Shown: positions 7,508 to 16,806 of the stretch, piece by piece
How positions within the stretch are numbered: the stretch's first letter is position 1
Layout of the letters: each line of letters begins with the position of its first letter
DNA from: Nocardioides silvaticus
GTDB taxonomy: Bacteria; Actinomycetota; Actinomycetes; Propionibacteriales; Nocardioidaceae
DNA length: 64,000 nucleotides
Direction of reading: 5' to 3'
NCBI RefSeq assembly: GCF_003160695.1
Contig: NZ_QGDD01000001.1
Span: 310,001-374,000 of the forward strand
Notes under the pieces: model-generated
Seen by the model: only the letters and a program-made list of their open reading frames with translations
What the model was told of the DNA's origin: nothing
The model's database searches: none
Position numbers and translations under genes: made by a program

Positions 7508-10500
7508 ATGAGCCTCCACAAGCTGACGGCGGGGTCGGGGTACGACTACCTGACCCGCCAGGTCGCAGCGATGGACGCCACCGACAAGGGCCACACAGGC
7601 CTGGCGAGCTACTACACCGAGAAGGGCGAGACCCCCGGCGTGTGGGTCGGCTCGGGCATGGAGGGCATCGAGGGACTCGATGCCGGCGACATCGTCACCG
7701 CCGACCACATGCAGAGCCTGTTCGGCTCCGGGCACCACCCGCTGGCCACCCAGCGAACCAAGGAACTGGACCTGCGGATCGGCCGCGACGACGCCGAGCG
7801 GCCGACCGATGCGGACTACAAGACCGCGGTCCGGCTCGGCACCCCGTACAAGGTCTACGACAACGACATCAGCCCGTTCCGGATCGAGGTCGCCAAGCGA
7901 TTCAGTGAATGGAATGAGGCCGCTGGTCACCCCGGCGACTACCCCGTCCCCGCGGCAGAGCGCGCCAGAATCCGCACCGAGGTGGGCCGTGAGTTCTTCC
8001 GCGCCGAGCACGGCCGCGAGCCGGTCGACGCCCGCGAGCTGGCGGCCACGATCGCCAAGCACTCCCGGTCCAAGACCAACGCCGTCGCCGGCTACGACCT
8101 GACCTTCTCCCCGGTCAAGAGCGTCTCGGTTTTGTGGGCGATCTCCGACCCGAAGACCGCCGCGGTGATCGAGCGGGCCCACCAGGCGGCGATCAAGGAC
8201 GCGCTGGACTTCGTCGAGTCCAAGGCACTGTTCACTCGCCGGGGCACCAACGGCGTCCGCCAGGTCGACGTCCGCGGCCTGGTCGCCACGGCGTTCACCC
8301 ACCGCGACTCCCGCGCCGGAGACCCTGACTTGCATACGCACGTCGCCGTGGCCAACAAAGTCCAGACCCTCGACGGCAAGTGGCTGGCCATCGACGGCCG
8401 GCCGCTGCACAAGGCGGTCGTCTCGGCCTCGGAGACCTACAACACCGCGCTCGAGCGGCACCTGGTCGACGCCCTCGGCGTCCGGTTCGAGGAGCGCCCG
8501 AACGAGGACGCCCGCAAGCGGCCGGTGCGTGAGATCGTCGGCGTCGACCCCGAGCTGAATCGCCGGTTCTCCAAGCGCCGGATCAACGTCGAGGACCGCC
8601 GCAAGGTCCTCGCGGCGGCGTTCCAGGCCACCCACGGGCGGCCCCCGACGCCCGTAGAGACCATCCAGCTGTCCCAGCAGGCGACGCTGGAGACCCGCGA
8701 GGCCAAGCACGAGCCCCGCTCGCTGGCCGAGCAGCGCGAGGCCTGGAACCGCGAGGCGGTCGAGGTGCTCGGCACCTCGCAGCGGGTCAAGCAGATGGTG
8801 CACGGCGCACTCAACCCGAAGGGCGCGGCCCGCTCCCTGGCCGACTCGGCCTGGTTCGCCAAGACCACCGACAGCATCGTGGCCACGATGGAAGGCAGCC
8901 GGAGCACGTGGCAGTACTGGCACGTCTACGCCGAGGCCCAGCGGCAGGTCCGGGCCGCCAACGTGCCCACCAACCAGGTCTCCCAGGTGGTCGATCTGCT
9001 GGTCAGCGAGGTCCTCGACGGCCACTCGGTGAGCATGGCCCGCCCCTGGGGCACCATCAGCGAGCCGGTCGAGCTGCGCCGCGCAGACGGGTCCTCGGTC
9101 TACACCCAGGCCGGGGCCGACCTGTTCACCTCGAGCAAGGTGCTGGCCGCCGAACAGCGCCTGGTCGCCGCCGCCGGCCGCCATGACGGGTACGCCGTCG
9201 AGGCGTCCTCGGTCGACCTGGCGCTTCTGGAGTCGACCGCCAACGGCATCACCCTCAACGCCGGGCAGGCCACGCTGGTGCGGGAGATGGCCACTTCCGG
9301 CGCCCGGCTCCAGTTGGCGATCGCCCCCGCCGGATCGGGCAAGACCACCGCGATGCGAGCCCTGGCCAGCGCGTGGACCGACGGCGGCGGCACCATCATC
9401 GGCCTCGCTCCCTCGGCGGCGGCCGCGGAAGCCCTGCGCTCCCAGATCGACACCCAGACCGACACCCTGGCCAAGCTCACGCACTCCCTCGAGCAGGCCC
9501 GGCAGACCGGTGCCGCGATGCCGGACTGGGTGGCCGGCATCGACTCCTCGACGCTCGTCGTGATCGACGAGGCGGGCATGGCCGACACCCTCTCCCTGGA
9601 CTCCGCGGTCTCCTACATCCTCGAGCGCGGCGGCAGCGTCCGCCTGATCGGTGACGACCAGCAGCTCTCCGCGATCGGCGCTGGCGGCGTGCTGCGCGAC
9701 ATCCGAGCCACCCACGGCGCGCTCCAGCTGACCGAGCTCGTCCGGTTCAAGGACCCCGCCGAGGGCGCAGCGTCGCTGGCCCTGCGCGAGGGCAAGAGCG
9801 AGGCGCTCGGCTTCTACCTCGACCGCGACCGGGTCCACGTCGGCGACCTGGCGACCATGACCGAGGAGGTCTTCGCCGCCTGGCAGGCCGACCGAGCCGC
9901 CGGCCAGGACTCGATCATGCTCGCCCCGACCCGCGACCTGGTCAGCGAGCTGAACCAGCAGGCCCGCGCTCACCGTTTGGAAGGCATCGACCCGGCCGAC
10001 GTCGCCAGCAGTGGCCCAGTGCGGCGGCTCGCCGACGGCAACGAGGCGTCGATCGGCGAGCTGATCATCACCCGCGAGAACGACCGCCGGCTGCGTACCT
10101 CGGCCACCGACTGGGTGAAGAACGGCGACCGCTGGACCGTCCTGGAGATCCACGACGGCGGCGACCTGACCGTCCAGCACACCCAGCACGGCCGCACCGT
10201 GCGACTGCCGAGCGACTATGTCGCCAAGGCCACCGATCTCGGCTACGCGTGCACCGTGCACACCGCCCAGGGCGTCACCGCCGACACGATGCACGGCCTG
10301 GCCACCGGCACCGAGTCGCGCCAGCAGCTCTACACGATGATGACCCGCGGCGCGACCGCCAACCACGTCTACCTCGAGGTCGTCGGCGACGGCGACCCGC
10401 ACTCGGTGATCCACCCGACCCTGGTCCGGCCGCTCACCCCCACCGACATCCTCGAACAGGTGCTGGCCCGCGACGACGCGCAGCTGTCCGCGACCAGCCT

Positions 10501-13417
10501 GATCCGCGAGCAGGCCGACCCGGCCACCCGGCTCGGTGAGGCAGCCCAGCGCTACCTCGACAGCCTCTACGTCGCAGCCGAGGACCTGCTGCGCCACGAG
10601 CCCGCCACCGGCGTCGACGGCACCACGGTCAACATGGTCGACGCGCTGGATACCGCCGTCGAGACGCTGGCTCCCGGGTTGTCGGATGAGGCCGCCTGGC
10701 CCACCCTGCGCGCCCACCTGCTGCTGCTCGGCGCGGCCGGCGAGAACCCCGTCGAAGCCCTCCGGGCCGCCGCCGGTGACCGGGAGCTGGAGAGCGCACG
10801 CGACCGGGCCGCGGTCCTGGACTGGCGCCTCGACGCCTCCGGGCTGCGCAACGCGGGCGCCGGTCCGCTCCCGTGGATGCCCGGGATCCCGGCGCGTCTG
10901 GCCGAGGACCCGCACTGGGGTGCCTACCTCTCCCAGCGGGCGCACCTGGTCGAGCAGCTCGCTGAGCAGGTCCACACCCGCGCCGCCGAGCAGGCCGCGC
11001 TGCCGGTGTGGGCGCAGAACGGCATCCGCCCCGAGGCCGCCACGGTGGCCGACGTCGAGGTCTGGCGGGCAGCCATGCAGGTCCCCGGCGACGACCGGCG
11101 ACCGACCGGTGCACCGCAGCTGCAGAAGGCGTCGGCGACGTGGCAGCGGCGCCTCAACCGGGCCGTCACCGGTGACCACACGCCGGCGCTCAAGGAATGG
11201 CGTCAGCTGCTCTACTCGCTCGCCCCGCAGGTCCGCGACGACGAGTTCACCCCGCTCCTGGCCGAGCGGCTGGCCGCGATGTCGCGTGCCGGCGTCACGG
11301 CCCACAAGCTGCTGCGCACCGCCGCCGCGCCTGATCACCCGGCGGGCGCGCTGCCCGACGAGCTCGCCGCGGCCGCGCTCTGGTGGCGCATGGCCCGGCA
11401 CCTCACACCCGCGGTCGCCGCCCAGATCGGCGACGGCTCCCACGGAGAGAGCGTCACCACCGACTGGGCGCCTCGGCTCGCGGACCTGTTTGGTCCCGAG
11501 CGGGCCGCGAGCATTCAGGCCAGCACCTGGTGGCCGGCGCTGGTCTCCAACGTCGACCACGGCCTGCAGCGCGGCTGGCAGGTCGAGGCCCTGCTGGGCG
11601 CCGGCCGGGCGCTGCCGAGCGACGGCTGGGAGGGCGTCGACGAGTGCCAGGCACTGGTCTGGCAGACCTCGATCGCGCTAGAGACCGCTCCCGACGAGCA
11701 CGCGCACGAGTACCACTTCGAGGAGCCGCCGGCGGACCTGTGGGAGGGCATCGAGCCGGAGGAGGCGATGTTCGTCGACCAGTCCGACGACATCCCGTGG
11801 CCGCTTGCTGAGGACCCCGGCATGGACCTCGAGCCCTCCGTCGACCTGGTCGACGAGCACCAGGTCGACGCGCTCGTGGAGGCCCTGGTCGACGTCGACG
11901 AGGACCAGTACATCGAGAGCGACCTGACGCTGGCCGCCTACATCCGCGACCTCGGCGGCACCCGGCTGGAGCCCACCGACACCGACATCCGGCTCATGTA
12001 CCAGCGCGCCGACGAGTGGCACTCTTCCCCCGTCACGCGTGAGCGCATGGTCGAGATCAACGAGCTCACGCAGACCTTCTTCGAGTCCCGGTTCACCGAC
12101 TCGTGGGGCCGCGACTACCTCACCGGCCGGTTCGGCGTCGACCTCGCCGGCGACGAGCGGTTCCGCCCCGGCCAGGCTCCGGTCGGCTGGACCAACCTGG
12201 TCGACCACCTCCGCGGCCGCGGCGTCAGCGACGCCGAGATGCTCGCCACCGGAGTCGCTGTAGAGGCCAGCACCGGCCGCCTCATCGACCGGTTCCGCGA
12301 CCGCGTGATGTTCCCGGTGATCTACCAGGGCGAGGTGCTCGGCTTCGTCGGCCGCCGACGCCCCGACCTCACCGACGACGACAAGGCCGGACCGAAGTAC
12401 CTCAATACCGCCGACACCCCGCTGTTCCACAAGGGCGCGCAGCTGTTCGGTGTCGTCAACGAAGTGCTCGCCGAGGGCGCCGTCCCGGTCATCGTCGAGG
12501 GCCCGATGGACGCGGTCGCCGTCACGATCGCCAGCGCCGGCCTTTACCTCGGCGTGGCGCCGCTCGGCACGTCCCTGACCGAGGAGCAGGCCGCGCAGTT
12601 GGCCGCCGTCGGACGCGACCCGATCGTGGCCACCGACGCCGACCTGGCGGGCCAGGTCGCGGCCGAGCGCGACTTCTGGATGCTCACCCTGCACGGCATG
12701 GACCCCGGCTACGCCCGGTTCCCCGACGGACTCGACCCCGCCGACCTGCTCGCTAAGCGCGGCCCGGCCGCGCTCACCGCTGCGGTGGCCAGCGGCCAAC
12801 CCGCCTTCCGGTCCCTGGGCGACCAGCTCCTCACCGAACGCCTCGATAACCTCGGCGCCGAGCAGGCACGGGTGGCCGCCATGCGGGTCCTCTCGGCCCG
12901 TCCCAGCCGGGCCTGGGAGCCGGGCGTCACCCAGGTGCGGGCACGGCTGCAGCTCTCCCATCTGCAAGCCCGCCGGGACCTGAGGGACGCGGTCAAGACG
13001 TGGGACGCCGACCCGCGGAAGGCGGCCCTGGCCGAGCTGCACAAGAGCAGCGAGGTCCGCGCCCGACTCGCGGCCGCGGCCAACAAGACGCCCGCCGAGC
13101 GGTGGGCACCGCTGGCCCGCGAGCTCGACCCCCGCCTGCTCGACCAAGGCGATTGGCCGGCCACCGCAGCGATGCTGCAGCGGGCCCACGAGCACGGTCA
13201 CGACGTCGGCGCCTCCACCCGCGCGATCGTCGCCGAGACACCCCTGGGCAACAGCCCCGCACGCGACCTGCGCTACCGGATCGTCTCCCTTCTGGGGATG
13301 CCGATCGACGCGACCTCGCCTCTCGACATTCCCGCGATCCGCCAATCCCAGGGAGCGCACTATCCCTGGTCAAGTCCGACCATGGATCGTCGTATCCCAC
13401 CGACCGGTCGGCGATGA
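7508..13417 (+). CDS. MobF conjugative relaxase-helicase fused to a Toprim primase-like domain
   Basis: A 1969-residue transfer protein; the ATG at 7508 (MSLHKLTAGSGYDYL) gives the normal MobF N-terminus. Family knowledge: it nicks oriT, stays bound to the 5' end and unwinds the strand for transfer. Seen: N-terminal tyrosines (Tyr12, Tyr14, Tyr35, Tyr36), the three-histidine metal site in FTHRDSRAGDPDLHTHV (about residues 262-279), a RecD-like helicase with Walker A APAGSGKTT (about 606) and Walker B VVIDEAGMAD (about 685), and helicase motif YACTVHTAQG. An acidic linker follows (about 1390-1480). The C-terminal third carries the DnaG-type pattern YLNTADTPLFHKG, the Toprim glutamate VIVEGPMDAVAV (about 1661) and the acidic motif ATDADLAGQ (about 1709). 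The primase part may start complementary-strand synthesis in the recipient, which is inference. The fusion is much longer than TrwC/TraI-type relaxases without primase. Confidence 0.93.
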   Translation: MSLHKLTAGSGYDYLTRQVAAMDATDKGHTGLASYYTEKGETPGVWVGSGMEGIEGLDAGDIVTADHMQSLFGSGHHPLATQRTKELDLRIGRDDAERPTDADYKTAVRLGTPYKVYDNDISPFRIEVAKRFSEWNEAAGHPGDYPVPAAERARIRTEVGREFFRAEHGREPVDARELAATIAKHSRSKTNAVAGYDLTFSPVKSVSVLWAISDPKTAAVIERAHQAAIKDALDFVESKALFTRRGTNGVRQVDVRGLVATAFTHRDSRAGDPDLHTHVAVANKVQTLDGKWLAIDGRPLHKAVVSASETYNTALERHLVDALGVRFEERPNEDARKRPVREIVGVDPELNRRFSKRRINVEDRRKVLAAAFQATHGRPPTPVETIQLSQQATLETREAKHEPRSLAEQREAWNREAVEVLGTSQRVKQMVHGALNPKGAARSLADSAWFAKTTDSIVATMEGSRSTWQYWHVYAEAQRQVRAANVPTNQVSQVVDLLVSEVLDGHSVSMARPWGTISEPVELRRADGSSVYTQAGADLFTSSKVLAAEQRLVAAAGRHDGYAVEASSVDLALLESTANGITLNAGQATLVREMATSGARLQLAIAPAGSGKTTAMRALASAWTDGGGTIIGLAPSAAAAEALRSQIDTQTDTLAKLTHSLEQARQTGAAMPDWVAGIDSSTLVVIDEAGMADTLSLDSAVSYILERGGSVRLIGDDQQLSAIGAGGVLRDIRATHGALQLTELVRFKDPAEGAASLALREGKSEALGFYLDRDRVHVGDLATMTEEVFAAWQADRAAGQDSIMLAPTRDLVSELNQQARAHRLEGIDPADVASSGPVRRLADGNEASIGELIITRENDRRLRTSATDWVKNGDRWTVLEIHDGGDLTVQHTQHGRTVRLPSDYVAKATDLGYACTVHTAQGVTADTMHGLATGTESRQQLYTMMTRGATANHVYLEVVGDGDPHSVIHPTLVRPLTPTDILEQVLARDDAQLSATSLIREQADPATRLGEAAQRYLDSLYVAAEDLLRHEPATGVDGTTVNMVDALDTAVETLAPGLSDEAAWPTLRAHLLLLGAAGENPVEALRAAAGDRELESARDRAAVLDWRLDASGLRNAGAGPLPWMPGIPARLAEDPHWGAYLSQRAHLVEQLAEQVHTRAAEQAALPVWAQNGIRPEAATVADVEVWRAAMQVPGDDRRPTGAPQLQKASATWQRRLNRAVTGDHTPALKEWRQLLYSLAPQVRDDEFTPLLAERLAAMSRAGVTAHKLLRTAAAPDHPAGALPDELAAAALWWRMARHLTPAVAAQIGDGSHGESVTTDWAPRLADLFGPERAASIQASTWWPALVSNVDHGLQRGWQVEALLGAGRALPSDGWEGVDECQALVWQTSIALETAPDEHAHEYHFEEPPADLWEGIEPEEAMFVDQSDDIPWPLAEDPGMDLEPSVDLVDEHQVDALVEALVDVDEDQYIESDLTLAAYIRDLGGTRLEPTDTDIRLMYQRADEWHSSPVTRERMVEINELTQTFFESRFTDSWGRDYLTGRFGVDLAGDERFRPGQAPVGWTNLVDHLRGRGVSDAEMLATGVAVEASTGRLIDRFRDRVMFPVIYQGEVLGFVGRRRPDLTDDDKAGPKYLNTADTPLFHKGAQLFGVVNEVLAEGAVPVIVEGPMDAVAVTIASAGLYLGVAPLGTSLTEEQAAQLAAVGRDPIVATDADLAGQVAAERDFWMLTLHGMDPGYARFPDGLDPADLLAKRGPAALTAAVASGQPAFRSLGDQLLTERLDNLGAEQARVAAMRVLSARPSRAWEPGVTQVRARLQLSHLQARRDLRDAVKTWDADPRKAALAELHKSSEVRARLAAAANKTPAERWAPLARELDPRLLDQGDWPATAAMLQRAHEHGHDVGASTRAIVAETPLGNSPARDLRYRIVSLLGMPIDATSPLDIPAIRQSQGAHYPWSSPTMDRRIPPTGRR

Positions 13418-13991
13418 GTCGGGCTCCGAAGCCACGGCGAACCGGCGAACCAGAATGACGCGGGCCGGGTGCGGAGTTCGCGCAGGGGAACAGCGCACCG
13501 TGATGGGGAATTCCCCAATCTCGGGTGCGAACACCCTCGCGCCCGTTCAGTATTGGCTGCTGCGCTCGCCGATGTTCATATGGCTGTACTGCGAAACCAG
13601 GTGGCCGCATCTCGTATCCGAAGGGCCAGGCGGCCCGGGATCACCTGCTCGCCGCGGGTGCGGCACCAGGCGGTCGCCCGCGACGATCTCGAAGTTGGAC
13701 CCGGGCTTCGCCTCGGCGGGCTCGTCCGGACGGGGGGCATTCGGGCCGAGGGCGGCTGCGCGGTCCTCGGCATCGGACCGGATCGGGTGCAGCTGCGACA
13801 GTCCCGGTCAGCGCGACTGTCGTGAGTCGATGGCCGTCGAGCTGGGCCCGCCCGAGTTCACGCAGGTTGCTCCTGGCGTGTGGGCGGTGTTGCTGGTCGT
13901 GGGTTCGGTGCACGAGATCCTAGAGGCTGGCACCGTTTCGTTTGCGGCCGCCTCTGATGGCAGCGCCAGCGGATCTGCGGGGACTCGCGAG
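13418..13991. other. Gap of about 570 bp without a supported gene
   Basis: Between the relaxase stop and the HEPN/Toprim gene stop. Several frames are open on both strands, but none has a plausible ribosome site together with protein-like composition. No strong hairpin or repeat was seen. The tail of the gap is the downstream region of the convergent minus-strand gene. It may be the border between the transfer module and the defence genes. Confidence 0.4.
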
Positions 13992-14867
13992 TTAGGCCAA
14001 GCCAAGGCCAGGAGGCGGAAGTTGTTTGACGATGTCGAGGAGGAGCTCGGTGCTTTCTCGAAGCTCTTCGTCAGGGAGGGTGTTGTGGGTGTTCTCGGGG
14101 TGATGGATCTTGTGGCGCACTGCGACGGGGAGCGTGAGGGTCTCTTGGGTCGGACTGCCGCCGGGGTACGACCGCGTGTACGGCGTCGCTTTCGGGAGAC
14201 CCTGGGCGTGCAGCCAATTGTCGAACGCTTTCAGCCCGTCGATGCCGACGTGATCCTGAATACGGCCGCACAGCAGGGTGTGGTTGTTGATGTACGTCTG
14301 TCGGTCGATGTCCTTGAGGTCCTCGAGCGTGACCCATCCGCTGTCGATGAGGTCTTGGGTCTGCCACCTCACCGGCAGTTGCAGGTTGTCTTGCCGGTCG
14401 CACAACGTGCGGAGGGTGATTGAGAAGTCCAGGCCGTAGATGAAGTCTTCGAGCACGTACTTGTCGCGCTGGGTCGTTGCGAGCCGATCGATGACGAAGT
14501 CTCTGAAGTCCCAGATGTAGGGCTTCAGGTCGTCGGAGGTGAGCGTTGCGAACTCGATGCCGGTCATCGTGTCGTGAAACTCGTCGTAGGTGATCTGCAG
14601 GTCGTCGTCGGTGCGTTGCCACCGGTGCACATAGGTCTCGAACTTCGCTCTGGTCTCCGCGTATGAGTATCCGAGGTGGCACAGGCGGAAACGGACGTCG
14701 GCCAGCGACGCTTCGTACCCGGGCTGGAGCCGGACTCCGCTTACGTACTCGGTCGGTACGTTCGCTTCGCTTCCGGGCGGAAACAGCCAGTAGTGGCTCT
14801 TCCAGTACCTGTTCTTGCCGTAGTCGATGTTGATGTCGTTGAGACTCAGCATGATCTGCGTTCCCAC
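13992..14867 (-). CDS. HEPN/Toprim-associated N-terminal domain protein, putative defence
   Basis: A 291-residue protein from GTG 14867 (MGTQIMLSLNDINIDYGKN); ATG 14852 is an alternative. The first 100 residues match the HEPN/Toprim N-terminal domain pattern: a short strand, IDYGKNRYW, then GYEASLADVRFRLCHLGYSYAETRAKFE. That domain is found in proteins with HEPN or Toprim effectors in phage-defence loci. Near the C-terminus VAVRHKIHHPENTHNTL resembles a HEPN-type RH...H motif, a possible RNase site. The gene diverges from 14983, sharing a 115-bp intergenic region, and sits beside Gabija. Defence is inferred from domain and neighbourhood. GC content here is visibly lower than in the relaxase, a sign of separate origin. 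Confidence 0.65.
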   Translation of the reverse strand: MGTQIMLSLNDINIDYGKNRYWKSHYWLFPPGSEANVPTEYVSGVRLQPGYEASLADVRFRLCHLGYSYAETRAKFETYVHRWQRTDDDLQITYDEFHDTMTGIEFATLTSDDLKPYIWDFRDFVIDRLATTQRDKYVLEDFIYGLDFSITLRTLCDRQDNLQLPVRWQTQDLIDSGWVTLEDLKDIDRQTYINNHTLLCGRIQDHVGIDGLKAFDNWLHAQGLPKATPYTRSYPGGSPTQETLTLPVAVRHKIHHPENTHNTLPDEELRESTELLLDIVKQLPPPGLGLA

Positions 14868-14982
14868 GGAACGATCTTGGCAGCCGGCACCTGTTGGCCC
14901 CTACGGAAATTCGCGACCAGGCGCCGCCGACGTCTCTGTAACTCGTTCGGTCAGAGATGGGCCGTCACCGTAGTTTGCGTAG

Positions 14983-16266
14983 GTGGACATCACATCGCTG
15001 CAGCCGGACGAGGAGACCCAACGCATCCTCGGCCACATCCTCGCCGAGTTCGCGCCCGACGACCCCGAACGGCCGTGGAAGAACGGCGAGCTCCTGTCCC
15101 CGGTGCAGGAAGGAGACTTTCCTGTACCTGAGCTGGCGCGCGCCGCCCTGGTCTGGGCTGGATTCGTGAATCAGCGCGGCTGGGATGAGAAGACGGCATG
15201 GCGAGTCGGCGGCAGGTTCAGGGACACGAACGTGTCGTTCGCTTCGACGAAGTTCGGACTCAGGGTGATGGTCGAGACGGATCGACAACTCACACCGACC
15301 GAGAACCAGCCGTTCACACCGCCTCCTGGGGTGATCGCATCCAAGCGGGTCGATCTGAGCAGCGACCCAGACCTCGCCGCACTCGTCGCCGATTTCACCA
15401 CCGCGGTCCGGAAGGCGGCTCAGGTGTTCGGATCCAGGGTGCTGAACGACCTGGTGCAGAGCCAGGTCGAGTCAGGCAACGTCACATTGGTGAACCAGAA
15501 CGGCCGGCTCCGCGGCGCTTACAACTTCTTCCGGTGGCAAGGCCAGGCTCTGATCGACGGCCACGGAGACGCAGACATCCGCCAAGAAATGATCGACATC
15601 TCCATCCGCGCCGCCGGCGGGGACCCCGAGGACAACCACTACTTCCTACCCTTCTTCAACCCGGTGAACGTGGGCTACTGCCTGACCGCGATGGCGTCGG
15701 CCTACTTCTCCTGGCTGGAACACGTCCTCGTCCTGGCGCTGCCATTCACCCCACATTGGGACCCGGTAGAGAAGCCGGTGACCAAGGCAATTGGCGACCC
15801 GTGGTCGGACAAATGGCGCTACGTCCTTCGCGACGCGATGGCTGCCCCTAACGGCGACGCGAAGAAGACCTTCGACCTACTCAGCGACGCTGCGGAGCAG
15901 TTCAGGAATCTCGACGCTCACGGCGGGTTCGGAAAGAAGGAACAGTCGCTGCTCGTGCACTCGCCGATGGGTGCGATCCCGGCACGGTTGGCGGAGGGCG
16001 CGAGCGCAATCAAGGCGACCGTCATCTCGGAGGCGCCGAGCACGTTCCCGGAAGCGTGCGAGGTGTTCGATGCAGTGGACAAGTTTCTGCGCACCGGACC
16101 GCTCTCGGATGCGTTCGTGTGGATCGAGGGCGGCCTGCAGGTGGCGTTCCATGCTGAGCATCGCGAACGGATGCGGGAGGCGATCGCTCAAGGCTCGGAG
16201 GCGTTCCTTGAAGAGGTGGAGCGGTTCGCCGAGCTCGAGGACCGGATCAGCAACTTCGAGTACTGA
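14983..16266 (+). CDS. Hypothetical protein with HEPN-like motif
   Basis: A 427-residue protein starting at GTG 14983 (MDITSLQPDEETQRILGH). No named family is recognised. A long helical middle includes ADFTTAVRKAAQVFGSRVL and NVGYCLTAMASAYFSWLEHVLVLALPF, possibly buried rather than membrane helices. The stretch FRNLDAHGGFGKK (about residues 307-319) fits the R-x4-H signature of HEPN RNases, here R308 and H313. It is divergent from a HEPN/Toprim-associated gene and adjacent to Gabija, so a defence or abortive-infection role is plausible but unproven. Other readings include an uncharacterised mobile-element protein. Confidence 0.6.
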   Translation: MDITSLQPDEETQRILGHILAEFAPDDPERPWKNGELLSPVQEGDFPVPELARAALVWAGFVNQRGWDEKTAWRVGGRFRDTNVSFASTKFGLRVMVETDRQLTPTENQPFTPPPGVIASKRVDLSSDPDLAALVADFTTAVRKAAQVFGSRVLNDLVQSQVESGNVTLVNQNGRLRGAYNFFRWQGQALIDGHGDADIRQEMIDISIRAAGGDPEDNHYFLPFFNPVNVGYCLTAMASAYFSWLEHVLVLALPFTPHWDPVEKPVTKAIGDPWSDKWRYVLRDAMAAPNGDAKKTFDLLSDAAEQFRNLDAHGGFGKKEQSLLVHSPMGAIPARLAEGASAIKATVISEAPSTFPEACEVFDAVDKFLRTGPLSDAFVWIEGGLQVAFHAEHRERMREAIAQGSEAFLEEVERFAELEDRISNFEY

Positions 16267-16283
16267 GGACCCGGTTGGTCGGG

Positions 16284-16511
16284 TCAGCTGAGGCGGCGGC
16301 GCGGCGTGGCCTGGTGGCCGACGTGCCATGCACAGGCACCAGACGGCAGGTGGCAGAACGGGCACTTGTAGGCGTTGAACCTGACGCCGGCCTTCTTGGT
16401 CAGCGCTACAGCCGTAGCGATGGCCGCCTCCTTCGCGTATGCGACCTTCGAGCCGCATGCGAGTGCACGACGCTTCTTGCCGCGTCCGCGTCGTGACTTC
16501 GAGGTAGCCAT
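16284..16511 (-). CDS. Small zinc-ribbon-like protein
   Basis: A 75-residue, very basic protein (MATSKSRRGRGKKRR...). The C-terminal part has CPFC followed by CAWHVGH, a Cys/His arrangement suited to binding one zinc ion. Similar small proteins with an AYxCPFC...WHVGH ending occur widely in actinobacterial genomes and mobile elements without a known function. It lies convergent with the HEPN-like gene and upstream of nothing obvious. Confidence 0.65.
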   Translation of the reverse strand: MATSKSRRGRGKKRRALACGSKVAYAKEAAIATAVALTKKAGVRFNAYKCPFCHLPSGACAWHVGHQATPRRRLS

Positions 16512-16546
16512 GAACGGACCGTAGCCACGAGGTCCGACAGTTAGCG

Positions 16547-16732
16547 TCAGCGATTCAGGTGCTCGTACAGCTCGCGCGTGCGAACGAGGATGTGCGGGGT
16601 CGGCTCGGATTGGCCGGAAACACCTCCGCGGACACTCACGGCGACAAGTTCAGCTCCGCTGTCGAGGATCGAGGCCCAGCGTTTCGCCTGCGCTTTCGGA
16701 CGTACCCGCCGTACTGCGCGCGTTCGGCGCAT
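16547..16732 (-). CDS. Possible small protein downstream of gajB
   Basis: A 61-codon frame with an arginine-rich start (RRTRAVRRVRPKAQAKRW) and a body AELVAVSVRGGVSGQ...HILVRTRELYEHLNR that looks protein-like. It follows gajB by 74 bp on the same strand. No family is recognised and competing frames overlap, so it may be a chance ORF or the relic of a longer gene. Confidence 0.3.
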   Translation of the reverse strand: MRRTRAVRRVRPKAQAKRWASILDSGAELVAVSVRGGVSGQSEPTPHILVRTRELYEHLNR

Positions 16733-16806
16733 GGATGGCGATCGCCGCGTCCCGGAACCCCGGCGCGGGCATCCGTGTGCGGCTCTGTGTCACGCAGGTG
16801 GGCGTT

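Noticed and set aside
7295..11560. 1421-codon open frame antisense to the relaxase
   Set aside because: GC-rich third positions keep the opposite frame open. Composition is Gly/Arg/Asp/Val-rich with no motifs, while the plus strand has complete relaxase and helicase motifs.
13455..14423. Plus-strand frame across the gap after the relaxase
   Set aside because: It overlaps the HEPN/Toprim gene antisense, and the part in the gap has no ribosome site or recognisable pattern.
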